The position numbers were made by a program, and so were the translations under genes. The notes under the pieces were generated by a model. That model made no database searches and was not told the origin of the DNA. It was given only the letters and a program-made list of their open reading frames with translations. From Candidatus Thiothrix anitrata (GTDB lineage Bacteria; Pseudomonadota; Gammaproteobacteria; Thiotrichales; Thiotrichaceae), in contig NZ_CP072800.1 of the NCBI RefSeq assembly GCF_017901155.1, positions 771,283 to 835,282 on the forward strand: a stretch of 64,000 nt of DNA, written 5' to 3'. This document shows positions 50,360 through 59,316 of the stretch, in pieces. Each line of letters starts with the position of its first letter. Positions within the stretch are counted from its first letter, which is position 1.

Positions 50360-51194
50360 AAATACCGGTTAAACGGATACCCTCTTTACCAATCACAATC
50401 TGCTGTTGTTTGTACAACAAGCCAATGGCGCGTTTGAAATGCGCTTTGCTTACCTGAAATTCTTGGTAAATCGCCTCTGGTGAGCTTTTGTCAGTAAATT
50501 CAGAGCTACCGCCACGGGCGTGTAAGTGTTCAAGAATCTTTGTCGTTAAAGCATCGTGAGCCACCGCACTCGGCAATTGCAACATTAAGTCTATTTTTTG
50601 ATCGGATCGCACGGTTTTGATGTAACCTTGCACACGTTCTCCCACGCTCAGCGGTTGAAATACCTCATTGGCATACAACAAACCTAAGTGCGTGTTATCA
50701 ATGACTGCTTTAAAGCCCAATTCGGTGCGTTCGTAAATCAGTAAATCCACCGGCTGACGTGCCTTAAAATCACTGCCAATGTCATTCAGGAATAATTCCA
50801 GCCGAGACGAACCAATAATACTTTCACTAGGGTCGTCAACATGCACGTAAACCACGTAAGATTGACCGACCTGCATGGGTTGCGCTTGTTCCCGACGCGG
50901 AACCAATAAATCTTTCGGTAGCCCCCAGTCTAAAAACGCACCAAAATGACTAACTGCCACAACCTTGAGACTGACACACTCACCAACTTGTGCTTTAGGG
51001 GTGTCGGTAGTGGCGATTAAACGATCTTCCGAATCCAGATAAACGAATACCCTTAGCCAATTGTCAATTTGACAATCGCTTGGCACGTAACGTTTAGGGA
51101 GTAGAATTTCACCGTAATTAGAGCCATCAAGGTAAACGCCAAAGCTGGTTGTTTTTACCACCCGCAGCAAATTGTATCGGCCTAATTTTAACAT
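50358..51194 (-). CDS. CvfB-like S1 RNA-binding protein
   Basis: A 278-residue protein with several S1-like domains and a C-terminal winged helix, matching the CvfB/YitL family. Typical segments are GVYLDGSNYGEILLPKRY and GAFLDWGLPKDLLVP. In Staphylococcus CvfB affects virulence and RNA levels; the role here is probably RNA binding. It is separated by 20 bases from the end of tatC and may be at the end of that operon. Confidence 0.88.
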   Translation of the reverse strand: MLKLGRYNLLRVVKTTSFGVYLDGSNYGEILLPKRYVPSDCQIDNWLRVFVYLDSEDRLIATTDTPKAQVGECVSLKVVAVSHFGAFLDWGLPKDLLVPRREQAQPMQVGQSYVVYVHVDDPSESIIGSSRLELFLNDIGSDFKARQPVDLLIYERTELGFKAVIDNTHLGLLYANEVFQPLSVGERVQGYIKTVRSDQKIDLMLQLPSAVAHDALTTKILEHLHARGGSSEFTDKSSPEAIYQEFQVSKAHFKRAIGLLYKQQQIVIGKEGIRLTGI

Positions 51195-51214
51195 GCTACA
51201 TTCCTTATCAGTGG

Positions 51215-52270
51215 TTATCCCTCTTTGGACTGGTCTTCTTTATGGAAACGTTGCTCCATGCGCTTGAATTCCTCATCCAGCTTTGCCAGCTCCGCTTCCA
51301 TTTCCTCGTCGGTTAACGGACGGAACTCCTCGTCGTCAGTGGACTGGGTTTCAACTGTTTCCTCAAAAATATGGGTATCATCTTCCCAAGCCGTGGCAGT
51401 TACCACCGTTGCAGCCGCTGCCACGCCTGTCGCCGCACCTGCACTACTCGTCTCCGGGTTGGCGGGTGGCTTGATTTCACCTTGGTATTCGAGTTTTTCA
51501 CGGGCTTCGCGTTCTGCACTGGCTTGTTCTATATTTTTGTCAAACAGGTGACTGGCAAGCAAACCGATCTCAAACAACAACCACATCGGCACTGCCAGCA
51601 TCACTTGCGACAACACGTCAGGCGGAGTCAGCAACATACCGAAAATGAAAGCCACCACAATCACATAAGGCCGGGATTTTTTCAGGGTTTCGCGGCTCGC
51701 GATACCTGTGCTAATCAGCAAAATCGTTGCGACCGGCATTTCAAAACCAATACCAAATGCCATGAACATCATCATAACGAAGTCAAGATACTCGGCAATA
51801 TCCGGCGATACATTCACATTCTCCGGTGCAAAACCGGGCAAAATGCCGAAAATCATCGGTAATACGAAAAAGTAGGCAAATGCCATCCCCAAATAAAACA
51901 GGATGACGCTGGAAAGCAGTAGTGGCGTGACGATTTTCTTCTCATGTTGATACAAGCCGGGCGCAACAAACCCCCACAACTGATACAACACGTAAGGTAA
52001 AGCCAGCACAAACGCCACCATCAGAGCGAGTTTGTAGGGAATGAAAAACGGTGAAGCCACGCTCACTGCAATGAGCTTTTGTCCTTCAGGCAAATGTCGC
52101 ACCAGTGGGTCAGATAGCAGGTTATATAAATCCTGCGCAAATGGCATCAAAATCAGGAATACAATGCCAATTGCCATCACCATGCGTAACAGACGGTCAC
52201 GCAATTCGATCAGGTGTTGCAGGAATCCGAGTTCCTCTCCCTCTGCGGGCATATTAGCTTTTTTGGTCAT
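51215..52270 (-). CDS. tatC: Sec-independent protein translocase TatC
   Basis: About 351 residues with six membrane helices (EELGFLQHLIELRDRLLRM onward) and the conserved segments KLALMVAFVLALPYVLYQLW and FGMLLTPPDV. Together with TatA and TatB it exports folded proteins with twin-arginine signals, such as the amidase at 48.2 kb. After residue 255 it carries a long acidic, alanine/threonine-rich tail that E. coli TatC (258 residues) lacks. The frame begins with a TTG at 52288; the ATG at 52270, overlapping tatB, is preferred. Confidence 0.94.
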   Translation of the reverse strand: MTKKANMPAEGEELGFLQHLIELRDRLLRMVMAIGIVFLILMPFAQDLYNLLSDPLVRHLPEGQKLIAVSVASPFFIPYKLALMVAFVLALPYVLYQLWGFVAPGLYQHEKKIVTPLLLSSVILFYLGMAFAYFFVLPMIFGILPGFAPENVNVSPDIAEYLDFVMMMFMAFGIGFEMPVATILLISTGIASRETLKKSRPYVIVVAFIFGMLLTPPDVLSQVMLAVPMWLLFEIGLLASHLFDKNIEQASAEREAREKLEYQGEIKPPANPETSSAGAATGVAAAATVVTATAWEDDTHIFEETVETQSTDDEEFRPLTDEEMEAELAKLDEEFKRMEQRFHKEDQSKEG

Positions 52271-52556
52271 GGGATGGCTTGGTCGCAACTTCGATATTGT
52301 GACGTACTTCGTCGGTATTTTGCTGCATCAGGTTGCGTAATTCGCGGATTTCCTCTTCCTGACGGCTGAGCATAGAACGCATTTCTTCAGTGCGCAATTC
52401 GCGTTCAATGTCTGTGCGGGTGGTCGCAATAAAGGCACGTGCTTTGCCGAGTAGTCTCCCTGCTTTGCGTGCCAATCCCGGCAGACGTTCAGGGCCAATT
52501 ACCAGCAAAGCAATAACACCAATTACCAGCATTTCGAGAAAACTGGACTCAAACAT
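52254..52556 (-). CDS. tatB: Sec-independent protein translocase TatB
   Basis: A 100-residue protein with one N-terminal membrane helix (SSFLEMLVIGVIALLVIGPERLPGLAR) and an amphipathic helix, then a charged tail. It forms the substrate receptor with TatC. It overlaps tatC by 17 bases. Confidence 0.93.
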   Translation of the reverse strand: MFESSFLEMLVIGVIALLVIGPERLPGLARKAGRLLGKARAFIATTRTDIERELRTEEMRSMLSRQEEEIRELRNLMQQNTDEVRHNIEVATKPSHDQKS

Positions 52557-52583
52557 GATGTGTTACCTTAAAGGGCGAGGTAG

Positions 52584-52829
52584 TCAAACCTTGTCCTTTT
52601 CCTTGGCTTCCGAATCAATGACGCGCCCAACAGGTGGAACATTTTGTGAGGGTTGTTGCGAAACCTGTTCGGTGGTTTCTTCCTGCCCGTCCTTCATCGA
52701 CTTTTTAAAGTTTTTGAAGGTTTCACCTAAATCGCTACCCATGTTGCGCAGGCGTTTAGTGCCGAATAACAACAAAATAATCACTAAAATCAGTAACAAT
52801 GACCAAGGACTGATACTGCCAAAACCCAT
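52584..52829 (-). CDS. tatA: Sec-independent protein translocase TatA
   Basis: An 81-residue protein with a membrane helix (LLLILVIILLLFGTKRLRNMG) and an amphipathic helix (LGETFKNFKKSMKDG). It forms the export channel. It is followed by tatB 27 bases on and preceded by hisE. Confidence 0.94.
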   Translation of the reverse strand: MGFGSISPWSLLLILVIILLLFGTKRLRNMGSDLGETFKNFKKSMKDGQEETTEQVSQQPSQNVPPVGRVIDSEAKEKDKV

Positions 52830-52847
52830 AATATATTCTCCTTGAGA

Positions 52848-53171
52848 TTAATCTTTACGACTAGCTTTTTCCACCAGACCAGACATGCCAAAACGCCGTG
52901 CCAGTTCATTCAGCACGTCGTCGGGGTGCAGGTTCTGCTGCGCCAGCAATACCAGCGTATGAAACCACAAATCCGCGACTTCATACACTATTTTATCTTT
53001 GTCACCGTCTTTTGCCGCCATGACGGTTTCAGTGGCTTCTTCCCCGACTTTTTTCAGGATGCTGTCTAAACCCTTGGCATAGAGTTTAGCAACATAAGAG
53101 CTGTCAGCGGGAGCTTGTTTACGGCTTTCCAGCACGTCGGCAAGTTGGGTGAGTACGCTATCGTGTTGCAT
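52848..53171 (-). CDS. hisE: Phosphoribosyl-ATP pyrophosphatase
   Basis: A 107-residue all-helical enzyme that removes pyrophosphate from phosphoribosyl-ATP in the second step of histidine synthesis. Conserved segments are [14 protein letters not shown] and [13 protein letters not shown] with metal-binding acidic residues. It lies 7 bases after hisF and 18 bases before tatA. Confidence 0.95.
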   Translation of the reverse strand: MQHDSVLTQLADVLESRKQAPADSSYVAKLYAKGLDSILKKVGEEATETVMAAKDGDKDKIVYEVADLWFHTLVLLAQQNLHPDDVLNELARRFGMSGLVEKASRKD

Positions 53172-53178
53172 TACGCGA

Positions 53179-53952
53179 TTATAACCTCATTTCAATGCCT
53201 TGGGCGGCCATGTAGCGTTTGGCATCACCGACGGTGTATTCACCAAAGTGGAAAATGCTAGCGGCAAGCACTGCATCAGCCCCACCTTTGAGTACGCCAT
53301 CAGCTAAATGTTGCAAATTACCGACCCCACCGGATGCGATTAGCGGAATACCGACGCGATCAGTAATTGCACGGGTTAAGCCGAGATCGAAGCCGATTTT
53401 GGTGCCGTCACGATCCATGCTGGTGACCAATAATTCACCCGCTCCGTATTGCGCCATTTTTTCCGCCCAAGCCACTGCGTCAATACCGGTACGGTTGCGC
53501 CCACCGTGGGTAAACACTTCCCAACGGTCGGGTTCACCCGGTTCATTGACGCGCTTGGAATCAATCGCAACAACAATACATTGTGAGCCGAAATAATCGG
53601 TGCATTCACGTACCAAATCGGGGTTAGTAATCGCTGCGGTGTTTATGCCAACTTTATCCGCACCGGCATTCAACATACGGCGCACGTCTTCAGGCTTACG
53701 GATACCTCCGCCGACGGTGAGTGGAATGAACACTTGCGAAGCGACTGCCTCCACCATGTGGATGGTCGTGTCGCGGTTGTCAGAGCTGGCGGTAATATCG
53801 AGGAAGGTAATTTCGTCCGCGCCTTCGCGGTTGTAACGTGCGGCGATTTCTACCGGGTCGCCTGCGTCACGGATGTCAACGAAGTTCACGCCTTTAACAA
53901 CGCGCCCGTTGTTTACGTCAAGGCAGGGGATAATGCGTTTGGCTAAGCCCAT
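53179..53952 (-). CDS. hisF: Imidazole glycerol phosphate synthase subunit HisF
   Basis: A 257-residue TIM barrel that closes the imidazole ring and releases AICAR, fed with ammonia by HisH. It has catalytic Asp in [14 protein letters not shown] and the second Asp in TSMDRDGTK. It leads the hisF-hisE-tatABC group and is divergent from lexA. Confidence 0.96.
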   Translation of the reverse strand: MGLAKRIIPCLDVNNGRVVKGVNFVDIRDAGDPVEIAARYNREGADEITFLDITASSDNRDTTIHMVEAVASQVFIPLTVGGGIRKPEDVRRMLNAGADKVGINTAAITNPDLVRECTDYFGSQCIVVAIDSKRVNEPGEPDRWEVFTHGGRNRTGIDAVAWAEKMAQYGAGELLVTSMDRDGTKIGFDLGLTRAITDRVGIPLIASGGVGNLQHLADGVLKGGADAVLAASIFHFGEYTVGDAKRYMAAQGIEMRL

Positions 53953-54129
53953 GAGCTGACCTATGGTTACAATGCAAACCGCTATCGTATGCTGATTAGC
54001 TATCCGTAGGCAATGTTTTGCAGCCGCATGAGAATACAGTAGTTGCGAAAACTCACGGGTACGTCCTTATCTAAAACAGTTACCTAGCGTACTCATCTCA
54101 GAGTGAATCTACCGTTCATCGGTAAAACC

Positions 54130-54144
54130 GAACAAAAAACGAAT
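54130..54144. promoter_or_regulatory. Candidate LexA box 2 (GAAC-N7-GAAT)
   Basis: On the minus strand this reads ATTC-N7-GTTC, one mismatch from the GTTC-N7-GTTC direct repeat. It is 52 bases upstream of box 1 and in inverted orientation to it. Confidence 0.5.
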
Positions 54145-54195
54145 CAATTTAAGAATTTTTGATTTGCATTGCGTGTGCGTGCTTACGTATATTTA

Positions 54196-54210
54196 GTTCG
54201 TGTTTTGTTC
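54196..54210 (+). promoter_or_regulatory. Candidate LexA box 1 (GTTC-N7-GTTC)
   Basis: A perfect GTTC-N7-GTTC direct repeat 21 bases before the lexA start codon. This is the form of LexA operator described in alphaproteobacteria, not the CTGT-N8-ACAG form of E. coli. No good CTGT-N8-ACAG site was seen here. Confidence 0.6.
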
Positions 54211-54231
54211 GTTTTGATAAGAGGAAAGCCC

Positions 54232-54837
54232 ATGCTCACCCGTAGACAGCAACAAATTATGGACATCATCCAAACCTTGTATGCCCGCAATGGTTATGTC
54301 CCGACCTTGGATGAAATCGCCCTCGCCAGCGGTATTAATACCCGCAGCACGGTTCATCAACATGTGCAAATCCTGATTCGTGAGGGCTATTTGCAAGCAG
54401 CCACAGGTAAACGTGCTTACCGTATGCCTTCTGCGGCAGAGACAACCCATCCGCAGCAATCGTTGGCGTTACCGTTCGTTGGGTGTATCGCTGCCGGTAA
54501 ACCGATTGCGGCGATTCCCGGACGCGACGAAATTAACCCGCTGGATATTTTCAGTGGCAAAGGCCGTTTCGTACTGGAGGTCAAAGGCGAATCAATGATC
54601 GACATTGGCATTATGGACGGTGATTTTGTGGTAATTCAAACCCAAGAAGAAGCTCGTAACGGCGAAGTCGTGGTGGCTTTGGTGGAACGCGAGGAAGCGA
54701 CTCTTAAACGTATTTACTATTTACCTGACGGCAACATTGAGTTGCACCCCGAAAATAGTGCGATGCGCCCGATGATTTATCCGGCGGAAAGCGTACAGGT
54801 ACAGGGCAAAATGGTCGGCTTATTCCGCAGCTATTAA
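54232..54837 (+). CDS. lexA: SOS repressor LexA
   Basis: A 201-residue repressor. The N-terminal winged helix (LTRRQQQIMDIIQTL, then TLDEIALASGINTRSTVHQHV) is followed by the self-cleavage site Ala88-Gly89. The catalytic pair is Ser121 (KGESM) and Lys159 (ATLKRI). RecA-stimulated cleavage should free the SOS genes. The frame extends upstream to 54169, but the ATG at 54232 with a GAGGAA site is the family start. Its recognition helix differs from E. coli LexA, in line with the unusual operator. Confidence 0.94.
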   Translation: MLTRRQQQIMDIIQTLYARNGYVPTLDEIALASGINTRSTVHQHVQILIREGYLQAATGKRAYRMPSAAETTHPQQSLALPFVGCIAAGKPIAAIPGRDEINPLDIFSGKGRFVLEVKGESMIDIGIMDGDFVVIQTQEEARNGEVVVALVEREEATLKRIYYLPDGNIELHPENSAMRPMIYPAESVQVQGKMVGLFRSY

Positions 54838-54858
54838 ACAACATTTAAGGAGACAATC

Positions 54859-55194
54859 ATGACTAGCGATATGACAGCACAGCAAGCGCAACAGGTCTCA
54901 CTTCATCAAGAACTGGGTGAATTACACAGCTTGAATGCGCAACCGGAGTGGAGGCAGGTTTGGAAAGTGACTCGTGCCTTGTTGGTGGTATGGGCAGTTG
55001 CCGTGTGGGCACTGTTAATTTTATTTCCCGGTGTCGGGCAAATCAGTGATATGGCAAGTGCAACCCTGCATTTACCGTACATGCTGATTGGTTTGGCATT
55101 GGTAGGGGCAGTGGTGGCGGCACACAGCTTACGGGCTGACGGTCACTTACTGTGGTTTTTAGGGGTGTTACTGATGTTAGCAGGATGGATGTGA
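54859..55194 (+). CDS. Small membrane protein downstream of lexA
   Basis: A 111-residue protein with a polar N-terminus (1-33) and about three membrane helices (VTRALLVVWAVAVWALLIL, LPYMLIGLALVGAVVAA, LLWFLGVLLMLAGW). No known family. It has an AAGGAG ribosome-binding site and follows lexA by 21 bases, so it is probably in the lexA transcript and may be SOS-induced. Confidence 0.6.
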   Translation: MTSDMTAQQAQQVSLHQELGELHSLNAQPEWRQVWKVTRALLVVWAVAVWALLILFPGVGQISDMASATLHLPYMLIGLALVGAVVAAHSLRADGHLLWFLGVLLMLAGWM

Positions 55195-55199
55195 AAAGT

Positions 55200-55231
55200 G
55201 GCGTGAGGAAAGCGGCAACTTCCCCCACGCC
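55200..55231 (+). promoter_or_regulatory. Hairpin between two membrane-protein genes
   Basis: Arms GGCGTGAGGAA and TTCCCCCACGCC pair with one bulge. It has no T-run and could adjust expression of the second gene. Confidence 0.4.
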
Positions 55232-55274
55232 GAATCCCTGCATTCAACGAGTTCGATCACAGGAGGGTTCTATT

Positions 55275-56714
55275 ATGACCGATTCTACTACAAATACCAA
55301 ATTTGACCGACCAGCGCACTTAGTGGCGACGAAATCAGTACATGACATCCTTACGGATTTGCGTAAGGCCGAGGTGTGGCTATTACTGGCTGCAATAGCG
55401 GCGTTTTTGGCTTCAGCCTTTTTTGTCGTGAAATACTTTGTGGGCGGGGAGATGATTCCTGCGGAATGGACGGGGGAGCAGTGGGCAAATGCCTTTTTAG
55501 GCTTGGCAATTACAGCGGTGATTACCGCAGCACAAGCGTTTTTATATGCTAGTGGTTATAAGGGATCAGCGGCAATTGCTGCGACCATTTTGGTGGTGTT
55601 TTTCGGGGTGTTTTCTGAAGTATCACAATCAATGGAGCGTGAAGATGCTAGCGTGCGGCATCGCTCAGAAAACTCCCCAGTGTTTCAGGCTGCGTTGGGT
55701 AGTATCAACACCTTAACTAGTACTGCTGCACGAATCTCCCCAGAACAAAAAGCTCTAGCAGATGCACGAGCGCAATTACTGTACTGGCAAAAGCTTGAAA
55801 CCGAAAAACAGGCAAAGGCTACTAAGGTGAAAAGCTCATTTACCACAATTAAACGCAATATTGCCCGCTATGAACAACAAGTCTTGTCGCTAGAGCAGCA
55901 GACGCAATGGCAGGGCAGTAATCACGCGAATTTGCTAGGGGGAGCCATTGCTCAAGCGAAAGCCCTAGAATACGACGAAGACAAACATTACGCCATGATT
56001 CGACTCATCAGGGATCTGTTTGGAGTGACGGGTATTTGGGCATCTTTCTTGTTCTCAATCATTATTATCGGCACGTTTGAGTATGCCTTCCATTTTGTCG
56101 GAGCTTATGTCGCGGATCATCGGCGAGCATTGTTACTGATGGGACGTGATGCCCGTGGTGAATTGATTCATCCAGAAAATCCCGCCTTAGTGACTGCACA
56201 AGAAAACGGCATTCCCAAGGACTACGGTAATACACTGCGTGACGATTACCTACAATGGGTCACCCCCGAGCGTGTGGCAGCGAGTAATACCAAAGCAGAA
56301 GCCCAACAGCCTCTTGCAGCGGCTGCAACCCCAGCAGAAGCAACGGTCAATCAACGCCCGGAACCGCCGCCATCCACGGTGCCGGATTTAACCCGCGAAC
56401 GTTTTTTCCGTTTAATCTACACGGAAGTGCGCACGCGCATTATCAACGGCAGTATTAAACCCACGGTGCGTCCAGTCACTGATGCGGTGACCGATGTTAT
56501 CCGGCATCACACCCAAACCTTGGGTTTGCAACCGTCACTCATTGGCAAACCAGAACGTCAACGGATTGCGGAAAAAATCCTTGAAAAACTGGCGCAAGAG
56601 GCGGTACTCGAACTCAATAACGAACAAGGCATTGGCAAACCCAAATACCGCTTAACCGGTCGTTGGGCAAATCGACCACCGGTGGATATTCCCACGGCGG
56701 CTCATATAGCGTAA
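55275..56714 (+). CDS. Membrane protein with coiled coil and C-terminal domain
   Basis: A 479-residue protein, not recognised. Membrane helices lie at about residues 33-58, 70-95 and 100-120. A cytoplasmic or periplasmic coiled coil follows (about 170-215, QLLYWQKLETEKQAKA). A further membrane helix is near residue 260 (WASFLFSIIIIGTFEYAF). The last 110 residues form a soluble domain (TRERFFRLIYTEVRTRIING) that may be a winged helix. The start with GGAGGG at 55275 is clear; an upstream extension of the frame is not needed. It follows the small membrane gene and lexA on the same strand. Confidence 0.65.
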   Translation: MTDSTTNTKFDRPAHLVATKSVHDILTDLRKAEVWLLLAAIAAFLASAFFVVKYFVGGEMIPAEWTGEQWANAFLGLAITAVITAAQAFLYASGYKGSAAIAATILVVFFGVFSEVSQSMEREDASVRHRSENSPVFQAALGSINTLTSTAARISPEQKALADARAQLLYWQKLETEKQAKATKVKSSFTTIKRNIARYEQQVLSLEQQTQWQGSNHANLLGGAIAQAKALEYDEDKHYAMIRLIRDLFGVTGIWASFLFSIIIIGTFEYAFHFVGAYVADHRRALLLMGRDARGELIHPENPALVTAQENGIPKDYGNTLRDDYLQWVTPERVAASNTKAEAQQPLAAAATPAEATVNQRPEPPPSTVPDLTRERFFRLIYTEVRTRIINGSIKPTVRPVTDAVTDVIRHHTQTLGLQPSLIGKPERQRIAEKILEKLAQEAVLELNNEQGIGKPKYRLTGRWANRPPVDIPTAAHIA

Positions 56715-56836
56715 TAAATGTTCCTCAAGTAACGCTCGTGGGTATATCATATCCCTTCATCCCACTCTGGCTGCAAAATGCAGCCAGATCGTCTATATAG
56801 GGGGATACCTTTTTCGAGTGTCGTTGCGGAAACATT

Positions 56837-58003
56837 ATGAAAAATCCATTCCTTAGCCTGATCTTCGGGCTATTACTTAGCATCGGCGTTGGGATTCAAC
56901 CCGCGACTGCTGCCAATACTTATGGGCCTACCAAGGCACAAGAAACTTTGTGGAGTATTGCCAGTCGTTTGCGCCCCACTTACGATGTCAGCACCCAACA
57001 AATGATGTTGGCAATACGTGCAAAAAATCCTCAAGCCTTTATCACTTCAAATATCAATACCCTGAAAAAAGGTTCCATCTTGAAGTTGCCAACACTAGGG
57101 GAAATTCAGCAATTGGATCGCATTCAGGCATTACACACTGCCCGCCAACAAAATCGTTACTGGCAAGCACAACAAAAAGCGACCAAGACAAAACCAGCCC
57201 GCAACACCGTTCAGGTTAAAAATAAACGGGTTAACCTCAATACAGCCCGTACTACTCAGCAACGCCTCAAACGTGAAATCAACACTTTGAAATCGCAGCT
57301 CAAACAAGAGCAACAACGTAGCTCGCAATTGAGTGCTAAAATCCGTGAACTGCAAGCAGCCACGTCTGCTACCCCGACCACAACTGCGGATTTGACGGCA
57401 TTACGTTCACAAGTGACCGAAATGAAAACGGTTTTAGCAGAAAAAGACACACACATTAAAAACTTACAAGCATCACTCAAAGATGCCAGTGAATCCATTA
57501 AACGCCAATATGCTGAAAATCAGGCACTCTACGATAAGCTTAGAACCGCAAGCCCGGAAAGTGTGCCAGAGCCGCCTACTGCGGCTAGCAATAAACCACA
57601 ACTGACTTTGGCAGAAGTGCCTGCGGATAGGCCTGTTGCTACCAGTTCTAGCCCCAAACCACCCGCCGTTTTTACCGATCAAGTAACGGATGTGGCAGCC
57701 GCCAAAGGTATCGGTACACCACTCACCAGTTTACTGGAGCAACAAAATGCAGCAGTAACAAACGCCAGTGCTACCGCAGCCTCAAACAATGAAACCGCAA
57801 CACCACAAACCACCGCGAATTCAGTTACACCATCACGTTTGTCCTTTATCATTGCTCTCATTTCGCTGTTATTTATCCTAGCTTTATTGTGGCGAGCCTT
57901 CAGTCAACAACGTAGTTTGCGCAAAGAACCACCTAGTCACACACCGGAATCTTCATCGGGTGAAAAGCTCAACGAGCGTACTGAACCTAAACTTCACGGC
58001 TGA
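56837..58003 (+). CDS. FimV/HubP-like protein with LysM-type N-terminus
   Basis: A 388-residue protein. A signal peptide (1-25) precedes the FimV N-terminal LysM-like domain (YGPTKAQETLWSIASRLRP, QMMLAIRAKNPQAF). Two coiled-coil stretches follow (about 130-180 and 200-240) and a membrane helix near residue 345 (LSFIIALISLLFILALLW). FimV/HubP proteins organise type IV pili and the cell pole; this one is short and lacks the long acidic cytoplasmic part. It probably binds peptidoglycan. Confidence 0.8.
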   Translation: MKNPFLSLIFGLLLSIGVGIQPATAANTYGPTKAQETLWSIASRLRPTYDVSTQQMMLAIRAKNPQAFITSNINTLKKGSILKLPTLGEIQQLDRIQALHTARQQNRYWQAQQKATKTKPARNTVQVKNKRVNLNTARTTQQRLKREINTLKSQLKQEQQRSSQLSAKIRELQAATSATPTTTADLTALRSQVTEMKTVLAEKDTHIKNLQASLKDASESIKRQYAENQALYDKLRTASPESVPEPPTAASNKPQLTLAEVPADRPVATSSSPKPPAVFTDQVTDVAAAKGIGTPLTSLLEQQNAAVTNASATAASNNETATPQTTANSVTPSRLSFIIALISLLFILALLWRAFSQQRSLRKEPPSHTPESSSGEKLNERTEPKLHG

Positions 58004-58023
58004 TATAATTATTCGGCAAGCGA

Positions 58024-58269
58024 TGTGGATAACTATCCGCTTATCCAGAAAACATTGCAGTTAATACCGGGGTGTTAAATCCTTAAGTCAACAGACTCAC
58101 CCTATGTTGGAGTGAGTCGATCAGATGAATCCTGATGGGCGGTGGTTTTTTTCCGATAAGCGTAACTATTTCGGGCTATTACTGGCAATCTGCACCATTT
58201 ATTGGCAACCTCCCCATTTTGTAAGATTATCCCCGTCACAGCTTACCCTGTGGATAACTTCGTGGATAA
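58024..58269. other. DnaA-box cluster in a 306-base gap
   Basis: The gap 58004-58309 holds two perfect DnaA boxes (TGTGGATAA at 58024-58032 and 58249-58257). Two one-mismatch boxes are at 58041-58049 and 58261-58269, and a weaker one at 58227-58235. The last pair forms a 12-base direct repeat. A 7-bp hairpin (GACTCAC / GTGAGTC) lies near 58094-58118. No dnaA, dnaN, mnmG or gyrB is nearby, so this may be a DnaA-binding regulatory or titration site and not the origin. Confidence 0.55.
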
Positions 58270-58309
58270 CTGTGAGTATCTTTTCGCATTCAACATCTAA
58301 GAGGGTTTC

Positions 58310-59308
58310 ATGAAATACAATGTATACGGTATCGGCAACGCGCTGGTCGATAAAGAATTCGAGGTGACGGAAGCATTTTTAGCCGAGCATGGCATCCAAA
58401 AGGGCATGATGACCCTGATCGACGAGCCGACCCAACACCGTTTACTGTCGGGCTTAACTGCGACTTTTGGTTTAAAAAAACGTGCCAGTGGCGGTTCTGC
58501 GGCGAATAGTATTGTTGCCGTCAGCCAGTTTGGGGGAAATACTTTTTACGCTTGTAAAGTCGCTAACGACGAAGCCGGTGAGTTTTATATGCAGGATTTA
58601 CACGCGGCCGGGGTAACTACCAAACTGGATCAGGTACGCTGTGGTTGTGAAGGCGTTACCGGTAAGTGCATGGTCATGGTGACCCCCGATGCAGAGCGCA
58701 CCATGAATACGTTTTTGGGAATTACCGCCGATTTCTCTGAAGATGAATTGCATTTGGAGGAGTTAGCACAAGCACAGTATTTGTACATCGAAGGCTATTT
58801 GGTTACCTCCGACGTATCACGCGCCGCTGCGTTAAAGGCTCGCCAAGTCGCAGCGCAGCACGGTGTTAAAACAGCGATGACATTTTCTGACCCAGCGATG
58901 GTGCGTTTTTTCCGTACTGGTATTGATGAAATGATTGGTGACGGCGTGGATATTCTGTTTTGTAACCAAGAAGAAATGAGCGTTTTCACCGGACACGATG
59001 ATTTGGCAAGCGCGATCACAGCTATCAAACCGTTTGCGCGTAAGGTTGTTGTTACCTTGGGTTCAAAGGGTGCATTAGTCATTGATGAATACGGCGAAAC
59101 TCGTATTGATGCTAATCCTGTTACTGCCATTGATACCAATGGTGCGGGCGATATGTTTGCTGGTGCATTCCTGTACGGCATGACACACGGTATGGATAAT
59201 GCGCAAGCGGGAAAATTGGCTAGTCTTGCCGCCTCACGCATTGTTACAGTATTCGGTGCACGCTTGCCGAAAGCAGTACACCAAGATGTCTTAACGGCAG
59301 TGATGTAA
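58310..59308 (+). CDS. PfkB-family kinase, adenosine kinase-like
   Basis: A 332-residue ribokinase-fold enzyme. It has the N-terminal substrate region (YGIGNALVDKEFEV), the segment GGSAANSIVAVSQFGG and the catalytic/anion-hole motif DTNGAGDMFAGAF. Members of this subgroup are usually annotated as adenosine kinase; the nucleoside specificity is not certain from sequence. Two DnaA boxes lie within 65 bases of its start, so its promoter may respond to DnaA. Confidence 0.88.
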   Translation: MKYNVYGIGNALVDKEFEVTEAFLAEHGIQKGMMTLIDEPTQHRLLSGLTATFGLKKRASGGSAANSIVAVSQFGGNTFYACKVANDEAGEFYMQDLHAAGVTTKLDQVRCGCEGVTGKCMVMVTPDAERTMNTFLGITADFSEDELHLEELAQAQYLYIEGYLVTSDVSRAAALKARQVAAQHGVKTAMTFSDPAMVRFFRTGIDEMIGDGVDILFCNQEEMSVFTGHDDLASAITAIKPFARKVVVTLGSKGALVIDEYGETRIDANPVTAIDTNGAGDMFAGAFLYGMTHGMDNAQAGKLASLAASRIVTVFGARLPKAVHQDVLTAVM

Positions 59309-59316
59309 GGCATTCC

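Noticed and set aside
54169-54231. N-terminal extension of lexA by 21 residues
   Set aside because: The extension has no match to LexA and covers the candidate operator; the ATG at 54232 with its ribosome site is the family start.
55152-55274. 41-residue N-terminal extension of the membrane/coiled-coil protein
   Set aside because: It overlaps the preceding gene and a hairpin; the ATG at 55275 has a strong GGAGGG site.
58004-58309. Chromosome origin (oriC) call for the DnaA-box cluster
   Set aside because: No dnaA, dnaN, gyrB, mnmG or rpmH nearby and little AT-rich unwinding DNA; kept only as a DnaA-box cluster.
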